Below, piece by piece: positions 9,411 through 19,791 of a stretch of DNA of 64,000 bases (position 1 is its first letter; the number at the start of each line of letters is the position of its first letter). Origin of the DNA: Burkholderia sp. WSM2230. GTDB taxonomy: Bacteria; Pseudomonadota; Gammaproteobacteria; Burkholderiales; Burkholderiaceae. The notes under the pieces were generated by a model, which made no database searches, was not told the origin of the DNA, and saw only the letters and a program-made list of their open reading frames with translations. The DNA lies in the NCBI RefSeq assembly GCF_000472445.1, contig NZ_AXAJ01000003.1, positions 62,159 through 126,158 on the forward strand. Direction: 5' to 3'. The position numbers were made by a program, and so were the translations under genes.

Positions 9411-10346
9411 TCAAGCAGCGCTCTTCAACCCGCGCTTTTCAAAACGCGCGCTGCTGACCTCCTTGAACTGCCGTGCGATCGCCGCACCGAACCGCTCCGC
9501 CGGCTGCTGCAATTTGCCGAGCACGCGCGGCTGCACGAGCCAGATGTCGATGAGCGGCTTGAAGTCGCTGATCGACACCACGTCGAGCATCTCGGCATAG
9601 GCGCTTGGGGCGAGCAGCGGCAGGGGCACGAGCCCAAGGCCGTGGCCGTCCGCGACAAGCTGCAACTGCAGTTCGGTGCCGAGCGTTTCAAGATTCAGCT
9701 TGAGCGCGAGACCGAGACCCGTCAGCGCGCGCTGCAGGCCGTCGCGGAATCCGCAGCCGTCCGGATTCAACACCCAACCCATCGACTGACACTCGGCGAG
9801 CGTGTGAGCGCGCTTTCGGAGCAGACCCTTGCGCGCGACCACCACGAGTTTGATGCGGCCGAGCGAGCGCGCCGACAGCGCGTCGTCGAAGGTCTTGTTG
9901 GCGGGCAGCAGCATCGCGGCGACGTCCAGCTCGCCGTCTTCCAGCTGTTCGAGCAACTGGCTGCCCCAGCCGGTGGAGACGCGCGTCTGCAAATCGGGGT
10001 AGGCGCCTTTGACCGAGCGCAGCGCTTCGCCAAGCGCAATATCGGCGATGGTCTGCGCGACGCCCACGCGCAGCGTGCCGACGGGTGGCGTGTCCGTCGC
10101 GACGATTTCGCGCAGCACGTCCAGTTCGCGCTGGATCACCCGGCATTGTTCATACACGATGCGCCCGGTCGCCGTCGCCTTGAGCGGGCGTGTGTTGCGG
10201 TCGAGCAGTTCGACGCCGAGCGCTTCCTCGAAATTCTGCAGACGGCGCGTGATGGCCGGTTGCGTGAGCCCGAGCGAGAGCGCCGCCTGCTGCAGCGACT
10301 GACAGCGAATGACCGTGACGTAAGCGTCGATTTCGTCGATCTTCAT
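9411..10346 (-). CDS. LysR-family transcriptional regulator
   Basis: 311-residue LysR regulator. The N-terminal winged HTH (about residues 1-60) reads MKIDEIDAYVTVIRCQSLQQAALSLGLTQPAITRRLQNFEEALGVELLDR in overlapping short motifs such as SLGLTQPAITRRL. The remaining residues form the periplasmic-binding-like effector domain, with LNPDGCGFRDGLQ. The start at 10346 gives the canonical N-terminus; a longer in-frame start at 10469 does not. It is divergent from the sulfonate-type binding protein at 10520, so it probably controls that gene and perhaps the convergent cysteine dioxygenase operon. The effector is unknown. Confidence 0.92.
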   Translation of the reverse strand: MKIDEIDAYVTVIRCQSLQQAALSLGLTQPAITRRLQNFEEALGVELLDRNTRPLKATATGRIVYEQCRVIQRELDVLREIVATDTPPVGTLRVGVAQTIADIALGEALRSVKGAYPDLQTRVSTGWGSQLLEQLEDGELDVAAMLLPANKTFDDALSARSLGRIKLVVVARKGLLRKRAHTLAECQSMGWVLNPDGCGFRDGLQRALTGLGLALKLNLETLGTELQLQLVADGHGLGLVPLPLLAPSAYAEMLDVVSISDFKPLIDIWLVQPRVLGKLQQPAERFGAAIARQFKEVSSARFEKRGLKSAA

Positions 10347-10420
10347 GATGCGCAATGAGGTGGTTCGTGCGCCCGATGATACCCGCGTCGCTCTTGCGGC
10401 GAGCCTGGAGGCCAACAAAA

Positions 10421-10450
10421 ATTCGCATATTTGCTTAGAAGAATAATGCG
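10421..10450. promoter_or_regulatory. AT-rich imperfect palindrome in the LysR/sulfonate-binding divergent promoter
   Basis: CGCATAT (10424-10430) and ATAATGCG (10443-10450) form an imperfect inverted repeat in an AT-rich island between the divergent genes. It is a plausible LysR box with the usual spacing, but I cannot test binding from sequence. Confidence 0.35.
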
Positions 10451-10519
10451 TTTGTCTTATACAGGGCACTCGCTTATCGTCGCTGAACTTCGCTGAAAAC
10501 TCACTCGCACGCCATTGCC

Positions 10520-11506
10520 ATGATGCCTTTCCGCTCGTATTTTGCGATCTTCTCCGTCTTGCCGCGCGGGCTCATCAAGCCGCTTGCCGCCGCAGCGCTT
10601 GCGATTCCGGCAGTGTTCTGCGCCACGCCCGCCAATGCCGCGGATCTCCCTGTGCTCAGGGTCGGGGACCAGTCGTTGCAGACGCGCGGCATTCTCGAAG
10701 CCTCCGGCCAGTTGAAGAACCTGCCGTACAGGATCGAATGGTTCAATTTTCCGGCGGCGCAGCCGCTTGGCGAAGCGCTGAATGCGGGCGCCGTGGATGT
10801 GGGCGGCCTTGGAGATGCGCCGCTCATATTCGCGCTGGCCGCCGGCGCGCGCGTGCGGGCGGTGGCCGCCACGCGCTCCAACCCGCGCGATCTCGCGATT
10901 GTGGTCGGCCCGCATTCGCCGCTCGCGGATGTCGCGAGTCTGAAGGGCAAACGCCTGGCGACGACGCGCGGCTCGATTGGCCACTACCTCGCGCTCGCGG
11001 CACTGAAAAAGGCTAATCTCGCGGCGAGCGACGTCACGTTCGTGTTCCTCGCGCCCGCCGATGCCAAGGCTGCGCTCGCCTCCGGCAGCGTCGACGCGTG
11101 GTCGGTGTGGGACCCGTACACGGCGCTCGGCGAATCGCGCGATCACGACCGCATCATCGCGAACGGCGTCGGTTTGTCGGAAGGGCTCAGCTATCAGGTC
11201 GCGACCGAGACCGCGATTGCCGGCAAACGCGCGCAACTGGCGGACTTTCTGCGGCGCGTGGCGATCGGTCAGCGCTGGGCGCTCACCCATCCGGACGAGG
11301 TCGCGGCAATGCAATCGCGTGTGACGGGCTTGCCGACCGACGTGTTGAAGACGGTCTATCAGCGCGGCCAGGTGCATCCGGTTGCCATCGACGATACTGT
11401 CATAGCCGCGCAGCAGCGCACCGCCGACACGTACGAAGCGGCCAACGTGATTCGCACGCATCTGGACGTGCGCACAAGTTTCGACCGCAGCTTCCCGTTG
11501 CCCTGA
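10520..11506 (+). CDS. Aliphatic sulfonate-type ABC transporter substrate-binding protein
   Basis: 328-residue periplasmic binding protein of the SsuA/TauA/nitrate type. A signal peptide runs to about residue 40 (CATPANA-AD). The mature part has the family features FNFPAAQPLGEALNAGAVDVGGLGDAP, RSNPRDLAIVVG, LKGKRLATTRGS and DAWSVWDPYTA. The start is the first of two adjacent ATG codons. No permease or ATPase gene adjoins it, so it must share a transporter encoded elsewhere. Placement next to LLM monooxygenases, cysteine dioxygenase and a LysR gene supports organosulfonate uptake. Confidence 0.9.
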   Translation: MMPFRSYFAIFSVLPRGLIKPLAAAALAIPAVFCATPANAADLPVLRVGDQSLQTRGILEASGQLKNLPYRIEWFNFPAAQPLGEALNAGAVDVGGLGDAPLIFALAAGARVRAVAATRSNPRDLAIVVGPHSPLADVASLKGKRLATTRGSIGHYLALAALKKANLAASDVTFVFLAPADAKAALASGSVDAWSVWDPYTALGESRDHDRIIANGVGLSEGLSYQVATETAIAGKRAQLADFLRRVAIGQRWALTHPDEVAAMQSRVTGLPTDVLKTVYQRGQVHPVAIDDTVIAAQQRTADTYEAANVIRTHLDVRTSFDRSFPLP

Positions 11507-11589
11507 ATGCGCGCAACGTCGCGCTGCGAAATCCTCTGCAAATTCGGTGTAAACGCGCTCTCGTCTAAAGCCGCCGATCCCGTTAGATT

Positions 11590-11859
11590 AAGCTCACTTG
11601 GAAGGCTTTCTGAGGGGACCAGGGCGACCAGACAAGCAGCGGTTCGCCACTTCCGGCGATGGCGCAAGGTGAACGGCCAAGGTCGTTCATCGCCGCGCCG
11701 GGACCGGACCGCTGCGCGTCGTCCCGCCTGCCTTCTTGCTCAGGGTGGCTTTAGTCCTCGGGCTCGTGTCTTCCTTCTCCGGCGTACTGACCGTACCTGC
11801 CGTCACGACAGCTTCAATGCCCCCGGCATGGGCGACGCTTTGCACCGCGTCGCCTTTTT
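11590..11859 (+). ncRNA. Possible structured non-coding RNA
   Basis: This sits in a 600-bp gap with no convincing protein gene (11507-12108). It contains nested complementary segments: GGAAG with CTTCC, GGCGACC with GGTTCGCC, and a hairpin GGCGATG/CATCGCC at 11655-11694 with inner AACG/CGTT. It ends exactly at a strong intrinsic terminator. The only promoter-like hexamer is a TAGATT at 11584. It could equally be a 3' untranslated region of the preceding gene. I did not match it to any named RNA family. Confidence 0.3.
11831..11859 (+). terminator. Rho-independent terminator
   Basis: A perfect 8-bp stem GGCGACGC / GCGTCGCC (11831-11838 with 11847-11854) with an 8-nt loop is followed by five T residues. 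It is 325 bp after the nearest upstream stop codon, so it terminates either a long 3' UTR or a separate RNA. Confidence 0.85.
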
Positions 11860-12108
11860 GCTTTCTGTTGCGTCTGTTGCTGTTTGCAATAAATCTCGCG
11901 CAGAGAGCCTGATCGTCGAAAAAACGCTTTACGTGCCGCGTTTTCCGCATGCGAGCCCGGGCATGATCACGTTCTGGCCGGCCGCGCACGCGCTCGCGGT
12001 TTTTGCATTGCGCGGTTATCCTGTAGCGCGCCCCGAGGAAAGCCCGGCGGGGAATCACTACACGACCGGTGCGGGCACTCGCGCCCGCACTGCTACAGGA
12101 AATTCGCT

Positions 12109-12660
12109 GTGAGCCTGAAACTGCCTATTGTCGCCATGCTGGCCGCGTGCCTCGCGCTCACCGCGTGCGACGACCAACAAAGCGAGCGCGCCGTGCAAAA
12201 AATCAAGGACCTGTTCAACGCCGTGAAGCCCGACGCATTGCTGCTCAAGGACATGACGCCGGGCGTGACGACCGAAGCGCAGATCCGCGAGCAGATGGGC
12301 AAGCCCGAAACCGAACGCACCTATACGGACGGCTCGAAGCGCTTTGAGTATCCACGTGGTCCGCAAGGTTTGAATACGTACATGGTCGACATTGACCGTG
12401 ACGGTAAACTGCAATCCATCACGCAGGTGTTGACCGCGGCGAATTTCGGCAAGATACGCATCGGCATGAGCGAGGACGAAGTGCGGCGGCTGCTCGGCAA
12501 ACCGGGCGAAGTCGCGGTGTTTCCGCTCAAGCCAGAGACGGTGTGGAGCTGGAAGTGGCGCGAAGGCGGCGTGACGGAGGAAGGCATTTTCAACGTGCAT
12601 TTCGACCAGAATCACAAGGTGTACACGACATCGCGTTCGGACGTCGTGCGCGGGCGCTAG
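12109..12660 (+). CDS. BamE/SmpA-OmlA-type outer-membrane lipoprotein
   Basis: 183-residue lipoprotein. Residues 1-19 are a lipoprotein signal with lipobox LTAC, lipidated at C20, followed by Asp-Asp. The mature protein contains two BamE-like motifs: TPGVTTEAQIREQMGKPE (about 50-68) and IGMSEDEVRRLLGKPGEV (about 118-135). BamE belongs to the beta-barrel assembly machine, but this protein is longer than true BamE and has a duplicated motif, so a BamE paralogue is more likely. The GTG start at 12109 is preceded by AGGA 8 bp upstream. Confidence 0.82.
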   Translation: MSLKLPIVAMLAACLALTACDDQQSERAVQKIKDLFNAVKPDALLLKDMTPGVTTEAQIREQMGKPETERTYTDGSKRFEYPRGPQGLNTYMVDIDRDGKLQSITQVLTAANFGKIRIGMSEDEVRRLLGKPGEVAVFPLKPETVWSWKWREGGVTEEGIFNVHFDQNHKVYTTSRSDVVRGR

Positions 12661-12690
12661 AAGCAAAGAGAACAGAAAGACGGGGGCATC

Positions 12691-13644
12691 ATGATACGTC
12701 GACGTCGATACAGCCGTATCGGACTGGTACTGGGTGGCGGCGCGGCGCGCGGCTGGGCGCATATCGGTGCGATTCGCGCGCTGCACGACGCGGGCATCAA
12801 GCCCGACGTGGTCTGCGGTACATCGATCGGCGCGCTGGTCGGCGCGGTCTACGCGAACGGCGACCTCGACTGGCTCGAGGAGTGGGTCTCGCGGCTCACG
12901 TGGCAGACGGTGGTGCGCCTGCTCGACTTGCGGCTGTCGGGCGGCTTGCTCGGCGGGCGCAAGGTGATCCAGCTATTCGCCGACAAATTCAACGGCCGGT
13001 CCATCGCTCAACTCAACATGCCGTTCGCGGCGGTCGCCACCGAACTCGACTCGGGACGCGAAAGCTGGCTGCAGGACGGCAGCGTGGTTGACGCGGTGCG
13101 TGCGTCGATTGCGATTCCCGGCATTTTCACGCCGGTGTGGCACAACGGCGTGTGGCTCGTCGACGGCGGCCTGAGCAATCCGGTGCCCGTCTCGGTCGCG
13201 CGCGGCATGCGCGCGGACTGCGTGATCGCCGTCGACCTCAATAACGACATTCTCAACGGACGCGATTTCGGGGGCGCGGTGGTGGATACGCCCGCGATCG
13301 ATCCGAACGCGCCGCCGCCAGTTTCGCTGCGCCGTAACGGCAAGCCGTGGCCGCGCTGGCTCGCGCCCGCCGAGGAGCGCGTCACCGACGACGTGCGCGT
13401 GCCGCCCGCGCCCAGCGCCCGCGTGCCTTCGATGCTGAGCTCCATCGCGCAAAGCATCGACATCATGCAGGTGCGGATCACGCGCAGCCGTCTGGCGGGC
13501 GAGCCTGCGGACATCCTGATCCAGCCGCGCCTGGGCGGCATGGGGATTTTCGATTTTCATCGCGCGGCGCCGGCCATCGAGGAAGGGCGCGCGGCGGTCG
13601 AATATATGCTGCCGGCTATTCGCGCGCGGCTTGGTATCGAGTAG
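12691..13644 (+). CDS. Patatin-like phospholipase (RssA/YlbK type)
   Basis: 317-residue patatin-family lipid acyl hydrolase with a Ser-Asp dyad. The oxyanion loop is GGGAARG (15-21), the nucleophile is in GTSIG (S45), and the catalytic Asp is in LVDGGLSNPVP (D158). There is no N-terminal signal peptide, so it is probably cytoplasmic. A proline-rich low-complexity insert (about residues 205-245) lies between the catalytic core and a C-terminal segment resembling RssA (IDIMQVRITRSRLAGEPADILIQP, split here into shorter motifs). It follows the BamE-like gene by 30 bp and may be co-transcribed. Confidence 0.9.
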   Translation: MIRRRRYSRIGLVLGGGAARGWAHIGAIRALHDAGIKPDVVCGTSIGALVGAVYANGDLDWLEEWVSRLTWQTVVRLLDLRLSGGLLGGRKVIQLFADKFNGRSIAQLNMPFAAVATELDSGRESWLQDGSVVDAVRASIAIPGIFTPVWHNGVWLVDGGLSNPVPVSVARGMRADCVIAVDLNNDILNGRDFGGAVVDTPAIDPNAPPPVSLRRNGKPWPRWLAPAEERVTDDVRVPPAPSARVPSMLSSIAQSIDIMQVRITRSRLAGEPADILIQPRLGGMGIFDFHRAAPAIEEGRAAVEYMLPAIRARLGIE

Positions 13645-13927
13645 CGGCGCGCCGTATCTATCGCAAAAGCGACCTCAAACTTGCGAAAACGCTGCGGCGC
13701 CTCCCGGGCACACTTCACGTGAACAACGCCAGTGCCCCACAGAGTCGGGCATGACAAGGCTCAGCATGCCTCGCGCGTCGCTTGCTGCGACGCAGCAAAG
13801 CGCGCGCCCGCCTTTGAGAATTTAATTTTCGCTTGCGAGACTCCGCGCCATGCCTGATGAGTCGGGGTGGCACGAGCCGACTGCATCCACGGCAATGTTC
13901 AAACGAACCTGGATGGAGACACGCGTG

Positions 13928-14614
13928 GTGCTATACGGCTTTGGTCCGGTGTTGCTGGCCGGCACGATCCAGACAGTCGAACTGTCGGTCCTGTCGCTCG
14001 CGGCCGCCGTGCTGCTCGGGCTCGCGGGCGCGGCGGCGAAACTCTCCCTCAACCGGCCGATGCGCGCGCTCGCCACCGGCTATACGACGTTGATCCGCTC
14101 GGTGCCCGACCTCGTTCTGATGCTGCTGCTTTTCTACAGCATCCAGATCGCGGTCAACAATCTGACGGACGCATTCGATCTGCCGCAATTCGACATCGAT
14201 CCATTCGTGGCCGGTGTGCTGACGCTCGGCTTCATTTACGGTGCGTACTTCACCGAGACGTTTCGCGGCGCGTTTCTCGCCGTGCCGCGCGGCCAGCTCG
14301 AAGCGGGTAGTGCATACGGCATGAGCGGCGCCCGCGTATTCGCGCGCATTCTTTTCCCGCAGATGATGCGTTTCGCGCTGCCCGGCATCGGCAACAACTG
14401 GCAGGTGCTCGTCAAAGCGACGGCGCTGGTGTCGATCATCGGTCTCGCGGACGTGGTCAAGGCCGCGCAGGACGCGGGCAAGAGCACCTTCAACATGTTC
14501 TTCTTCATTCTGATCGCGGCGCTGATCTATCTCGCGCTGACCACTGTCTCGAACCTCGCGCTGATCTGGCTGGAACGCCGCTATTCGATCGGCGTACGGC
14601 ACGCGGAGCTCTAG
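13928..14614 (+). CDS. aotQ: Arginine/basic amino-acid ABC transporter permease (HisQ/AotQ type)
   Basis: Inner-membrane permease of the polar amino-acid ABC family, with five predicted membrane helices and an EAA-type cytoplasmic loop (EAGSAYGMSGARVFARILFPQ). The start is uncertain. GTG at 13928 (VLYGFGPVLLAG) gives 228 residues, the same length as E. coli HisQ, with GGAGA at 13915-13919. In-frame ATG codons at 13850, 13895 and 13913 would add up to 26 residues. It is the first gene of a run continuing through the second permease, the ATPase and a regulator. The arginine assignment comes from the adjacent catabolic genes. Confidence 0.88.
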   Translation: MLYGFGPVLLAGTIQTVELSVLSLAAAVLLGLAGAAAKLSLNRPMRALATGYTTLIRSVPDLVLMLLLFYSIQIAVNNLTDAFDLPQFDIDPFVAGVLTLGFIYGAYFTETFRGAFLAVPRGQLEAGSAYGMSGARVFARILFPQMMRFALPGIGNNWQVLVKATALVSIIGLADVVKAAQDAGKSTFNMFFFILIAALIYLALTTVSNLALIWLERRYSIGVRHAEL

Positions 14615-14618
14615 GACC

Positions 14619-15332
14619 ATGATCGACATTCTCAACGAATTCTGGCGCGCGTTCCTCTACTGGGACGGCCAGCGTATGTCCGGGCTCGCGGTGACGCTGT
14701 GGCTGCTGGTCGCCTCGGTCGGCATCGGTTTTTGCCTTGCGATCCCGCTCGCGGTCGCGCGCGTGTCGAAAAAGCGCTGGCTCTCGACGCCGGTGCGCCT
14801 TTACACCTATGTGTTTCGCGGCACGCCGCTGTACGTGCAGTTGCTGCTGATTTATACCGGCATGTACAGCCTCGAATTCGTGCGCTCGCATGAACTGCTG
14901 GATGCGTTTTTCCGCAGCGGCTTTCACTGCGCGATTCTCGCGTTTGCGCTGAACACCTGTGCGTATACCACGGAGATTTTTGCCGGCGCGATCCGCTCGA
15001 CCTCGCATGGCGAAGTGGAAGCCGCGCGCGCCTATGGCATGAGCTGGTTCACGATGTACCGCCGCATTGTGATACCGTCCGCGCTGCGCCGCGCATTGCC
15101 GTTGTACAGTAACGAAGTGATCCTGATGCTGCACGCCACGACGGTCGCGTTCACGGCCACCGTGCCCGACATTCTGAAGGTGGCGCGCGACGCGAATTCG
15201 GCGACCTACCAGTCGTTCGACGCATTCGGCCTCGCGGCGCTGATCTACCTCGTGGTGTCGTTCGCTCTCGTCGCGCTGTTTCGCCGCGCCGAGCGTCACT
15301 GGCTCGGTTATCTGGCGGTGCGCAGGCACTGA
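14619..15332 (+). CDS. aotM: Arginine/basic amino-acid ABC transporter permease (HisM/AotM type)
   Basis: 237-residue second permease subunit, matching HisM in length (about 238). It has several hydrophobic helices and the EAA loop [23 protein letters not shown], here spanning about residues 128-150, which docks on the ATPase. It starts 4 bp after the stop of the first permease. The heterodimer AotQ-AotM would form the membrane channel for arginine, ornithine or histidine delivered by a periplasmic binding protein such as the one encoded at 24971. Confidence 0.92.
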   Translation: MIDILNEFWRAFLYWDGQRMSGLAVTLWLLVASVGIGFCLAIPLAVARVSKKRWLSTPVRLYTYVFRGTPLYVQLLLIYTGMYSLEFVRSHELLDAFFRSGFHCAILAFALNTCAYTTEIFAGAIRSTSHGEVEAARAYGMSWFTMYRRIVIPSALRRALPLYSNEVILMLHATTVAFTATVPDILKVARDANSATYQSFDAFGLAALIYLVVSFALVALFRRAERHWLGYLAVRRH

Positions 15333-15412
15333 GCGCGCCGTGTTGGCAGCGGGCGGCGCGTTCGCGAGCGCGCCGTCGAATCCTCGATCCGTATTCTCAA
15401 AGGGAGAGCATC

Positions 15413-16204
15413 TTGCTCCACACCACTCAAACCCAGGCTTGCAAGCTCGCCGTGCAGGACATCCACAAGCGCTATGGCGACAACGAAGTGCTCAAGGGCG
15501 TATCGCTGAACGCGAACAAGGGCGACGTGATCAGCATCATTGGTGCAAGCGGCTCGGGCAAGAGCACCTTCCTGCGCTGCATCAATTTTCTCGAGCGGCC
15601 GAACGCGGGGCAGATCGTTGTCGACGGCGAAGCGGTCAAGACGAAGACCGACCGCGGCGGCAATCTCGAAGTGGCCGACCACAAGCAGTTGCAGCGCATT
15701 CGCACGAAGCTCGCGATGGTGTTCCAGCACTTCAATCTGTGGGCGCATATGAACGTGCTTGAGAACGTCGTCGAGGCGCCGATTCACGTGCTCGGCGTGC
15801 CGCGCCGCGAAGCCGAAGACCGGGCGCGTGAATATCTGGAGAAGGTGGGCCTCGCGCCGCGCGTTGAAAAACAGTATCCGGCGCATCTGTCGGGCGGGCA
15901 GCAGCAGCGTGTCGCGATTGCGCGGGCACTGGCAATGAACCCGGACGTGATGCTGTTCGATGAGCCGACTTCCGCGCTCGACCCCGAACTGGTCGGCGAA
16001 GTGCTCAAGGTCATGCAGAAGCTCGCCGAAGAAGGGCGCACGATGATTGTCGTCACGCACGAAATGGGCTTTGCACGCAACGTGTCGAACCATGTGATGT
16101 TCCTGCATCAAGGCCGCACCGAAGAAGAGGGTTTGCCCGCCGAGGTATTGAGCGCGCCGCGCAGCGAGCGGCTCAAGCAGTTCCTCTCCGGCAGCCTGAA
16201 GTAA
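15413..16204 (+). CDS. aotP: Basic amino-acid ABC transporter ATPase (HisP/AotP type)
   Basis: 263-residue ABC ATPase that energises the AotQM permease. Walker A is GASGSGKST (44-52), the Q-loop is in [12 protein letters not shown], the signature is [15 protein letters not shown], and Walker B is [19 protein letters not shown]. The H-loop is VVTHEM. The start is an uncommon TTG at 15413, chosen because GGGAG sits 6 bp upstream and there is no alternative ATG before the first beta strand. It lies 80 bp after the permease gene in the same direction. Confidence 0.94.
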   Translation: MLHTTQTQACKLAVQDIHKRYGDNEVLKGVSLNANKGDVISIIGASGSGKSTFLRCINFLERPNAGQIVVDGEAVKTKTDRGGNLEVADHKQLQRIRTKLAMVFQHFNLWAHMNVLENVVEAPIHVLGVPRREAEDRAREYLEKVGLAPRVEKQYPAHLSGGQQQRVAIARALAMNPDVMLFDEPTSALDPELVGEVLKVMQKLAEEGRTMIVVTHEMGFARNVSNHVMFLHQGRTEEEGLPAEVLSAPRSERLKQFLSGSLK

Positions 16205-16237
16205 CGCGCGCCGCGCCGCAGCGTCGTAGACCAGCCG

Positions 16238-17287
16238 ATGGCCCGCACGTCCAGTCCCGCACGCACCACCCAGGTTGCGATCGTCGCATTGCCGCCCGTG
16301 TCGATGTCGGGAGTCGGGCCGATTGTCGACGCTCTCAATCTCGCCAATGAAATCGACGGCCGCGCGCTGTACCGCGTGCAGGTCTGCTCGTGGGACGGCC
16401 GTGCCGTGCCGCTCGCCGGCGGAGCGCAATGGCCGGCAGACGCCGCGTTCGGCGACGCGATTGCATGCGACTGGCTGATCGTGATCACCGAACGGTTTCA
16501 GCAATTTGCCGACTATCGCCTGTTTCTCGCGAGTCTCGCGCGGGTCGGGCAACGCACGCCGCTCGTCACTGGCATTCACCACGGCGTGTGGTGGCTCGCC
16601 ATGGCAGGGCAGTTGTCCGGCTATCGCGTCAGCGTGAACTGGGAAACCTATCAGCAGTTCGCCGAGCAGTTCGAGCGCTCCATCGTCACGCAGCAGATCT
16701 TCGAAATCGACCGCGATCGCGCGACCTGCGCGGGCGGTCAGGCGACCGTCGACTTCATGCTCGCGATGATCGGCCGGGATCACGGCCCCGAACTCGCGGA
16801 TCGCATCGCGGACACGCTCGGTGTCGGCGTGTTGCGCGCCGGCGAAGAGCGTCAGCGCATTCCGTTCGTGACCGCGCCGGGCGAGCGCCATCCGCGGCTG
16901 AACGATGCCTTGCTGCTGATGGAAGCGAATATCGAAGACCCGCTCACCACCGATGAAATCGCGGGCCTCGTCGGCGTATCGCGGCGGCAACTCGAGCGCC
17001 TCTTTCGCCAGTATCTCGGCTCGATGCCGTCCAAATACTATCTGGGCCTGCGTCTTTCCAAAGCGCGCACGCAATTGCAGCGCACCAGCAAGTCCGTCGT
17101 GCAGATCAGCCTGGCCTGCGGGTTTTCGTCGGCGGCGCACTTTTCGAATGCATACCGCGAGCGCTTCGGCGTGACGCCGCGTGAAGATCGCCGCAACTGG
17201 ATCGATCGGCAGACCGGCGCGAGCGGCGCCGCGGCGAGCGAGCCGCGCGCGGGCGCGTTGATCGAGCGGCCGGATTTCGCGGACTAG
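16238..17287 (+). CDS. argR: ArgR-type AraC-family transcriptional regulator
   Basis: 349-residue regulator of the GlxA/ArgR group. An N-terminal DJ-1/PfpI-like domain (about 10-190) is followed by a C-terminal AraC HTH pair (about 225-325) with TDEIAGLVGVSRRQLERLFRQYLG and SVVQISLACGFSSAAHFSNAYRERFG as its two helix-turn-helix units. In Pseudomonas the ArgR of this family activates arginine uptake (aot) and AST catabolism (aru) operons. Here it lies between exactly those two gene sets, so it is the likely arginine-responsive activator of both. Confidence 0.88.
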   Translation: MARTSSPARTTQVAIVALPPVSMSGVGPIVDALNLANEIDGRALYRVQVCSWDGRAVPLAGGAQWPADAAFGDAIACDWLIVITERFQQFADYRLFLASLARVGQRTPLVTGIHHGVWWLAMAGQLSGYRVSVNWETYQQFAEQFERSIVTQQIFEIDRDRATCAGGQATVDFMLAMIGRDHGPELADRIADTLGVGVLRAGEERQRIPFVTAPGERHPRLNDALLLMEANIEDPLTTDEIAGLVGVSRRQLERLFRQYLGSMPSKYYLGLRLSKARTQLQRTSKSVVQISLACGFSSAAHFSNAYRERFGVTPREDRRNWIDRQTGASGAAASEPRAGALIERPDFAD

Positions 17288-17420
17288 AACGCGCGCGACG
17301 CGCCGCCAGCAGTACGCGTCGCGATGGAACCCCATAGAAAGCGTCGCCTATGCGCAAGACGTATTGCGTGCGGTTTCCTACACTACCTGTATTACCTCTC
17401 ACCTGTAACGAGGATTTGCC

Positions 17421-18656
17421 ATGAACGACCTGACTGTGACACGCAAGACCTTCGACGAAGTCATGGTGCCGGTGTTTGCGCCCGCCGCCTTCGTGCCGGA
17501 CCGCGGTCTCGGCTCACGCATCTGGGATACGCAAGGGCGCGACTATATCGACTTCGCCGGCGGCATCGCCGTCACCGCGCTCGGTCATGCGCATCCCGAA
17601 CTGCTGAAAGTTCTGCACGAGCAGGGCAGCAAGCTCTGGCACATCGGCAATGGCTACACGAACGAACCGGTGCTGCGTCTTGCGAAACGTCTCGAAGACC
17701 TGACCTTCGCCGACCGCGCATTCTTCGCGAACTCGGGCGCCGAAGCGAACGAAGCGGCGCTGAAGCTCGCGCGCCGCGTCGCATTCGAACGTCATGGCGC
17801 CGACAAATTCGAAATCGTCTCGTTTGCGCAGTCGTTTCATGGCCGCACGTTCTTCACTGTCAGCGTGGGCGGCCAGCCGAAGTACTCGGAAGGTTTCGGA
17901 CCAGTGCCGCAAGGCATCGTCCATTTGCCCTATAACGACATAGAGGCTGCGAAAAAGGCGATCGGCGCGAAGACCTGCGCGGTGATCGTCGAGCCGATTC
18001 AGGGCGAGGGCGGTGTGATTCCGGCTGATCCCGCGTTCCTCAAGGCGCTGCGCGAAGCCTGCGATCAGCACGGCGCCCTGCTCATTTTCGACGAAGTGCA
18101 AACCGGCGTTGGCCGCAGCGGTTACTTCTACGCCTACCAGGACACCGGCGTGACGCCGGATATCCTCACCACCGCGAAGGCGCTCGGCAACGGCTTCCCG
18201 ATCGGCGCGATGCTCACCACGAACGAACTGGCCGCGCATTTCAAGGTCGGCGTGCATGGCACCACGTATGGCGGCAATCCGCTCGGCTCCGCGATTGCGG
18301 AGAAAGTGGTCGAGCTCGTCAGCGATCCGCAACTGCTCGAAGGCGTGCGCGCGCGCAGCGAAGTGCTGAAGGATCATCTCGCGAGACTCAATGAGCGCTT
18401 TAACCTCTTCAAGCAGGTGCGCGGCAAGGGCTTGCTGATCGGCGCGGAATTGACGGACGCCTATAAGGGCCGCGCAAAAGACTTCGTTACGGCCGCGGGC
18501 CAGCATGGCGTGATCATGCTGATGGCCGGACCGGACGTGCTGCGCTTCGTGCCGTCGCTGATCATGCCGCTTGACGACATGAACGAGGGCTTCGAGCGGC
18601 TCGCGAAAGCCATCGCCGAAGTGGTCGGCGTGAAGGCCGAAGCGGCGTCGAAATAA
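17421..18656 (+). CDS. astC: Succinylornithine/acetylornithine transaminase
   Basis: 411-residue class-III PLP aminotransferase. In the AST pathway it converts N2-succinylornithine plus 2-oxoglutarate to succinylglutamate semialdehyde plus glutamate. Motifs: [17 protein letters not shown] (phosphate binding), [11 protein letters not shown], the Asp of [15 protein letters not shown], and the PLP lysine in [15 protein letters not shown]. Sequence alone would also fit ArgD, but it is the first gene of a complete AST operon. A 133-bp gap precedes it and probably carries the operon promoter. A GAGG Shine-Dalgarno lies upstream of the ATG. Confidence 0.94.
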   Translation: MNDLTVTRKTFDEVMVPVFAPAAFVPDRGLGSRIWDTQGRDYIDFAGGIAVTALGHAHPELLKVLHEQGSKLWHIGNGYTNEPVLRLAKRLEDLTFADRAFFANSGAEANEAALKLARRVAFERHGADKFEIVSFAQSFHGRTFFTVSVGGQPKYSEGFGPVPQGIVHLPYNDIEAAKKAIGAKTCAVIVEPIQGEGGVIPADPAFLKALREACDQHGALLIFDEVQTGVGRSGYFYAYQDTGVTPDILTTAKALGNGFPIGAMLTTNELAAHFKVGVHGTTYGGNPLGSAIAEKVVELVSDPQLLEGVRARSEVLKDHLARLNERFNLFKQVRGKGLLIGAELTDAYKGRAKDFVTAAGQHGVIMLMAGPDVLRFVPSLIMPLDDMNEGFERLAKAIAEVVGVKAEAASK

Positions 18657-18733
18657 CCGCGCGTTCAACGCATTGCACTGACTCACTGGTCACATTCATG
18701 GGTCGCATTGATGCGTCACACTCAACAGGAACG

Positions 18734-19791
18734 ATGATGCTCTTCGTACGCCCCGGCCGCCTCGCCGATCTCGATGCGCTCGAACACATGGCGCGCACCG
18801 CACAGCCGGTGCTGCATTCACTGCCGCACGACCGGCGCGCGCTCGAAGCACGCGTCGCGTTGTCGGAAGATTCGTTTCGCGCGGACGTCGACTTTCCGGG
18901 CGAGGAGTTCTATCTGTTCGTGCTCGAAGACAGCGAGACCGGCAAGCTCATGGGCACGGCGAGCATCGTCGCGGCGGCGGGCTACTCCGATCCGTTCTAC
19001 GCGTTTCGCAACGACGCGCTGATTCATGCGTCGCGCGAGCTGCATGTGAACCGCAAGATTCACGCGCTCACCATGTCGCACGAACTGACCGGCAAGAGCC
19101 GGCTCGCGGGCTATTACATCGATCCGTCGCTGCGCGGCGACGCCGCCGCGCATCTGCTGTCGCGCGCGCGGATGATGTACATCGCCGCCAATCGCAAGCG
19201 CTTTACGCCGGAGGTGTTTTCGCTGCTGCTCGGCGTGACCGACGACAACGGCGTGTCGCCGTTCTGGGAAGCTGTCGGGCGCAAGTTCTTCGGCCGTGAT
19301 TTCGCTGACATCGAGATCGAATCAGGCGGGCGCAGCAGAACGTTTATCGCCGAAGTGATGCCCACGTATCCGATCTATGTACCCTTGCTGCCGGAAGCGG
19401 CGCAGCGCGTGCTGGGCGAGCCGGACGCGAACGCCTTGCTCGCGTACGAGATCCATCTCGAGGAAGGCTTCGAGACCGACCGCTTCATCGATATTTTCGA
19501 TGCAGGCCCGGTGCTCACCGCGCAGGTGGACCGGAGTGCGTGCGTCACGCGCAACGAAACGCGCGTGGTGCACGAGAGCGCGGCGTCCGCGAGCGGCTCC
19601 GCGTTTCTGATCGCCCACAACGGCGCGGACGGCGAATTCCGCTGCGTGCTCGGCGATCTGCCGGCCGCGAAGAATGAAGGCGCGCCGCTCGCGCATGCGG
19701 CACGCACCGCGCTCGGCGTGCAGGATGGCGATGCGGTGCGCTGCGTGCCGCTGCATCGGCCGCAAGACGAAGAACAATCGGGAGATGCACA

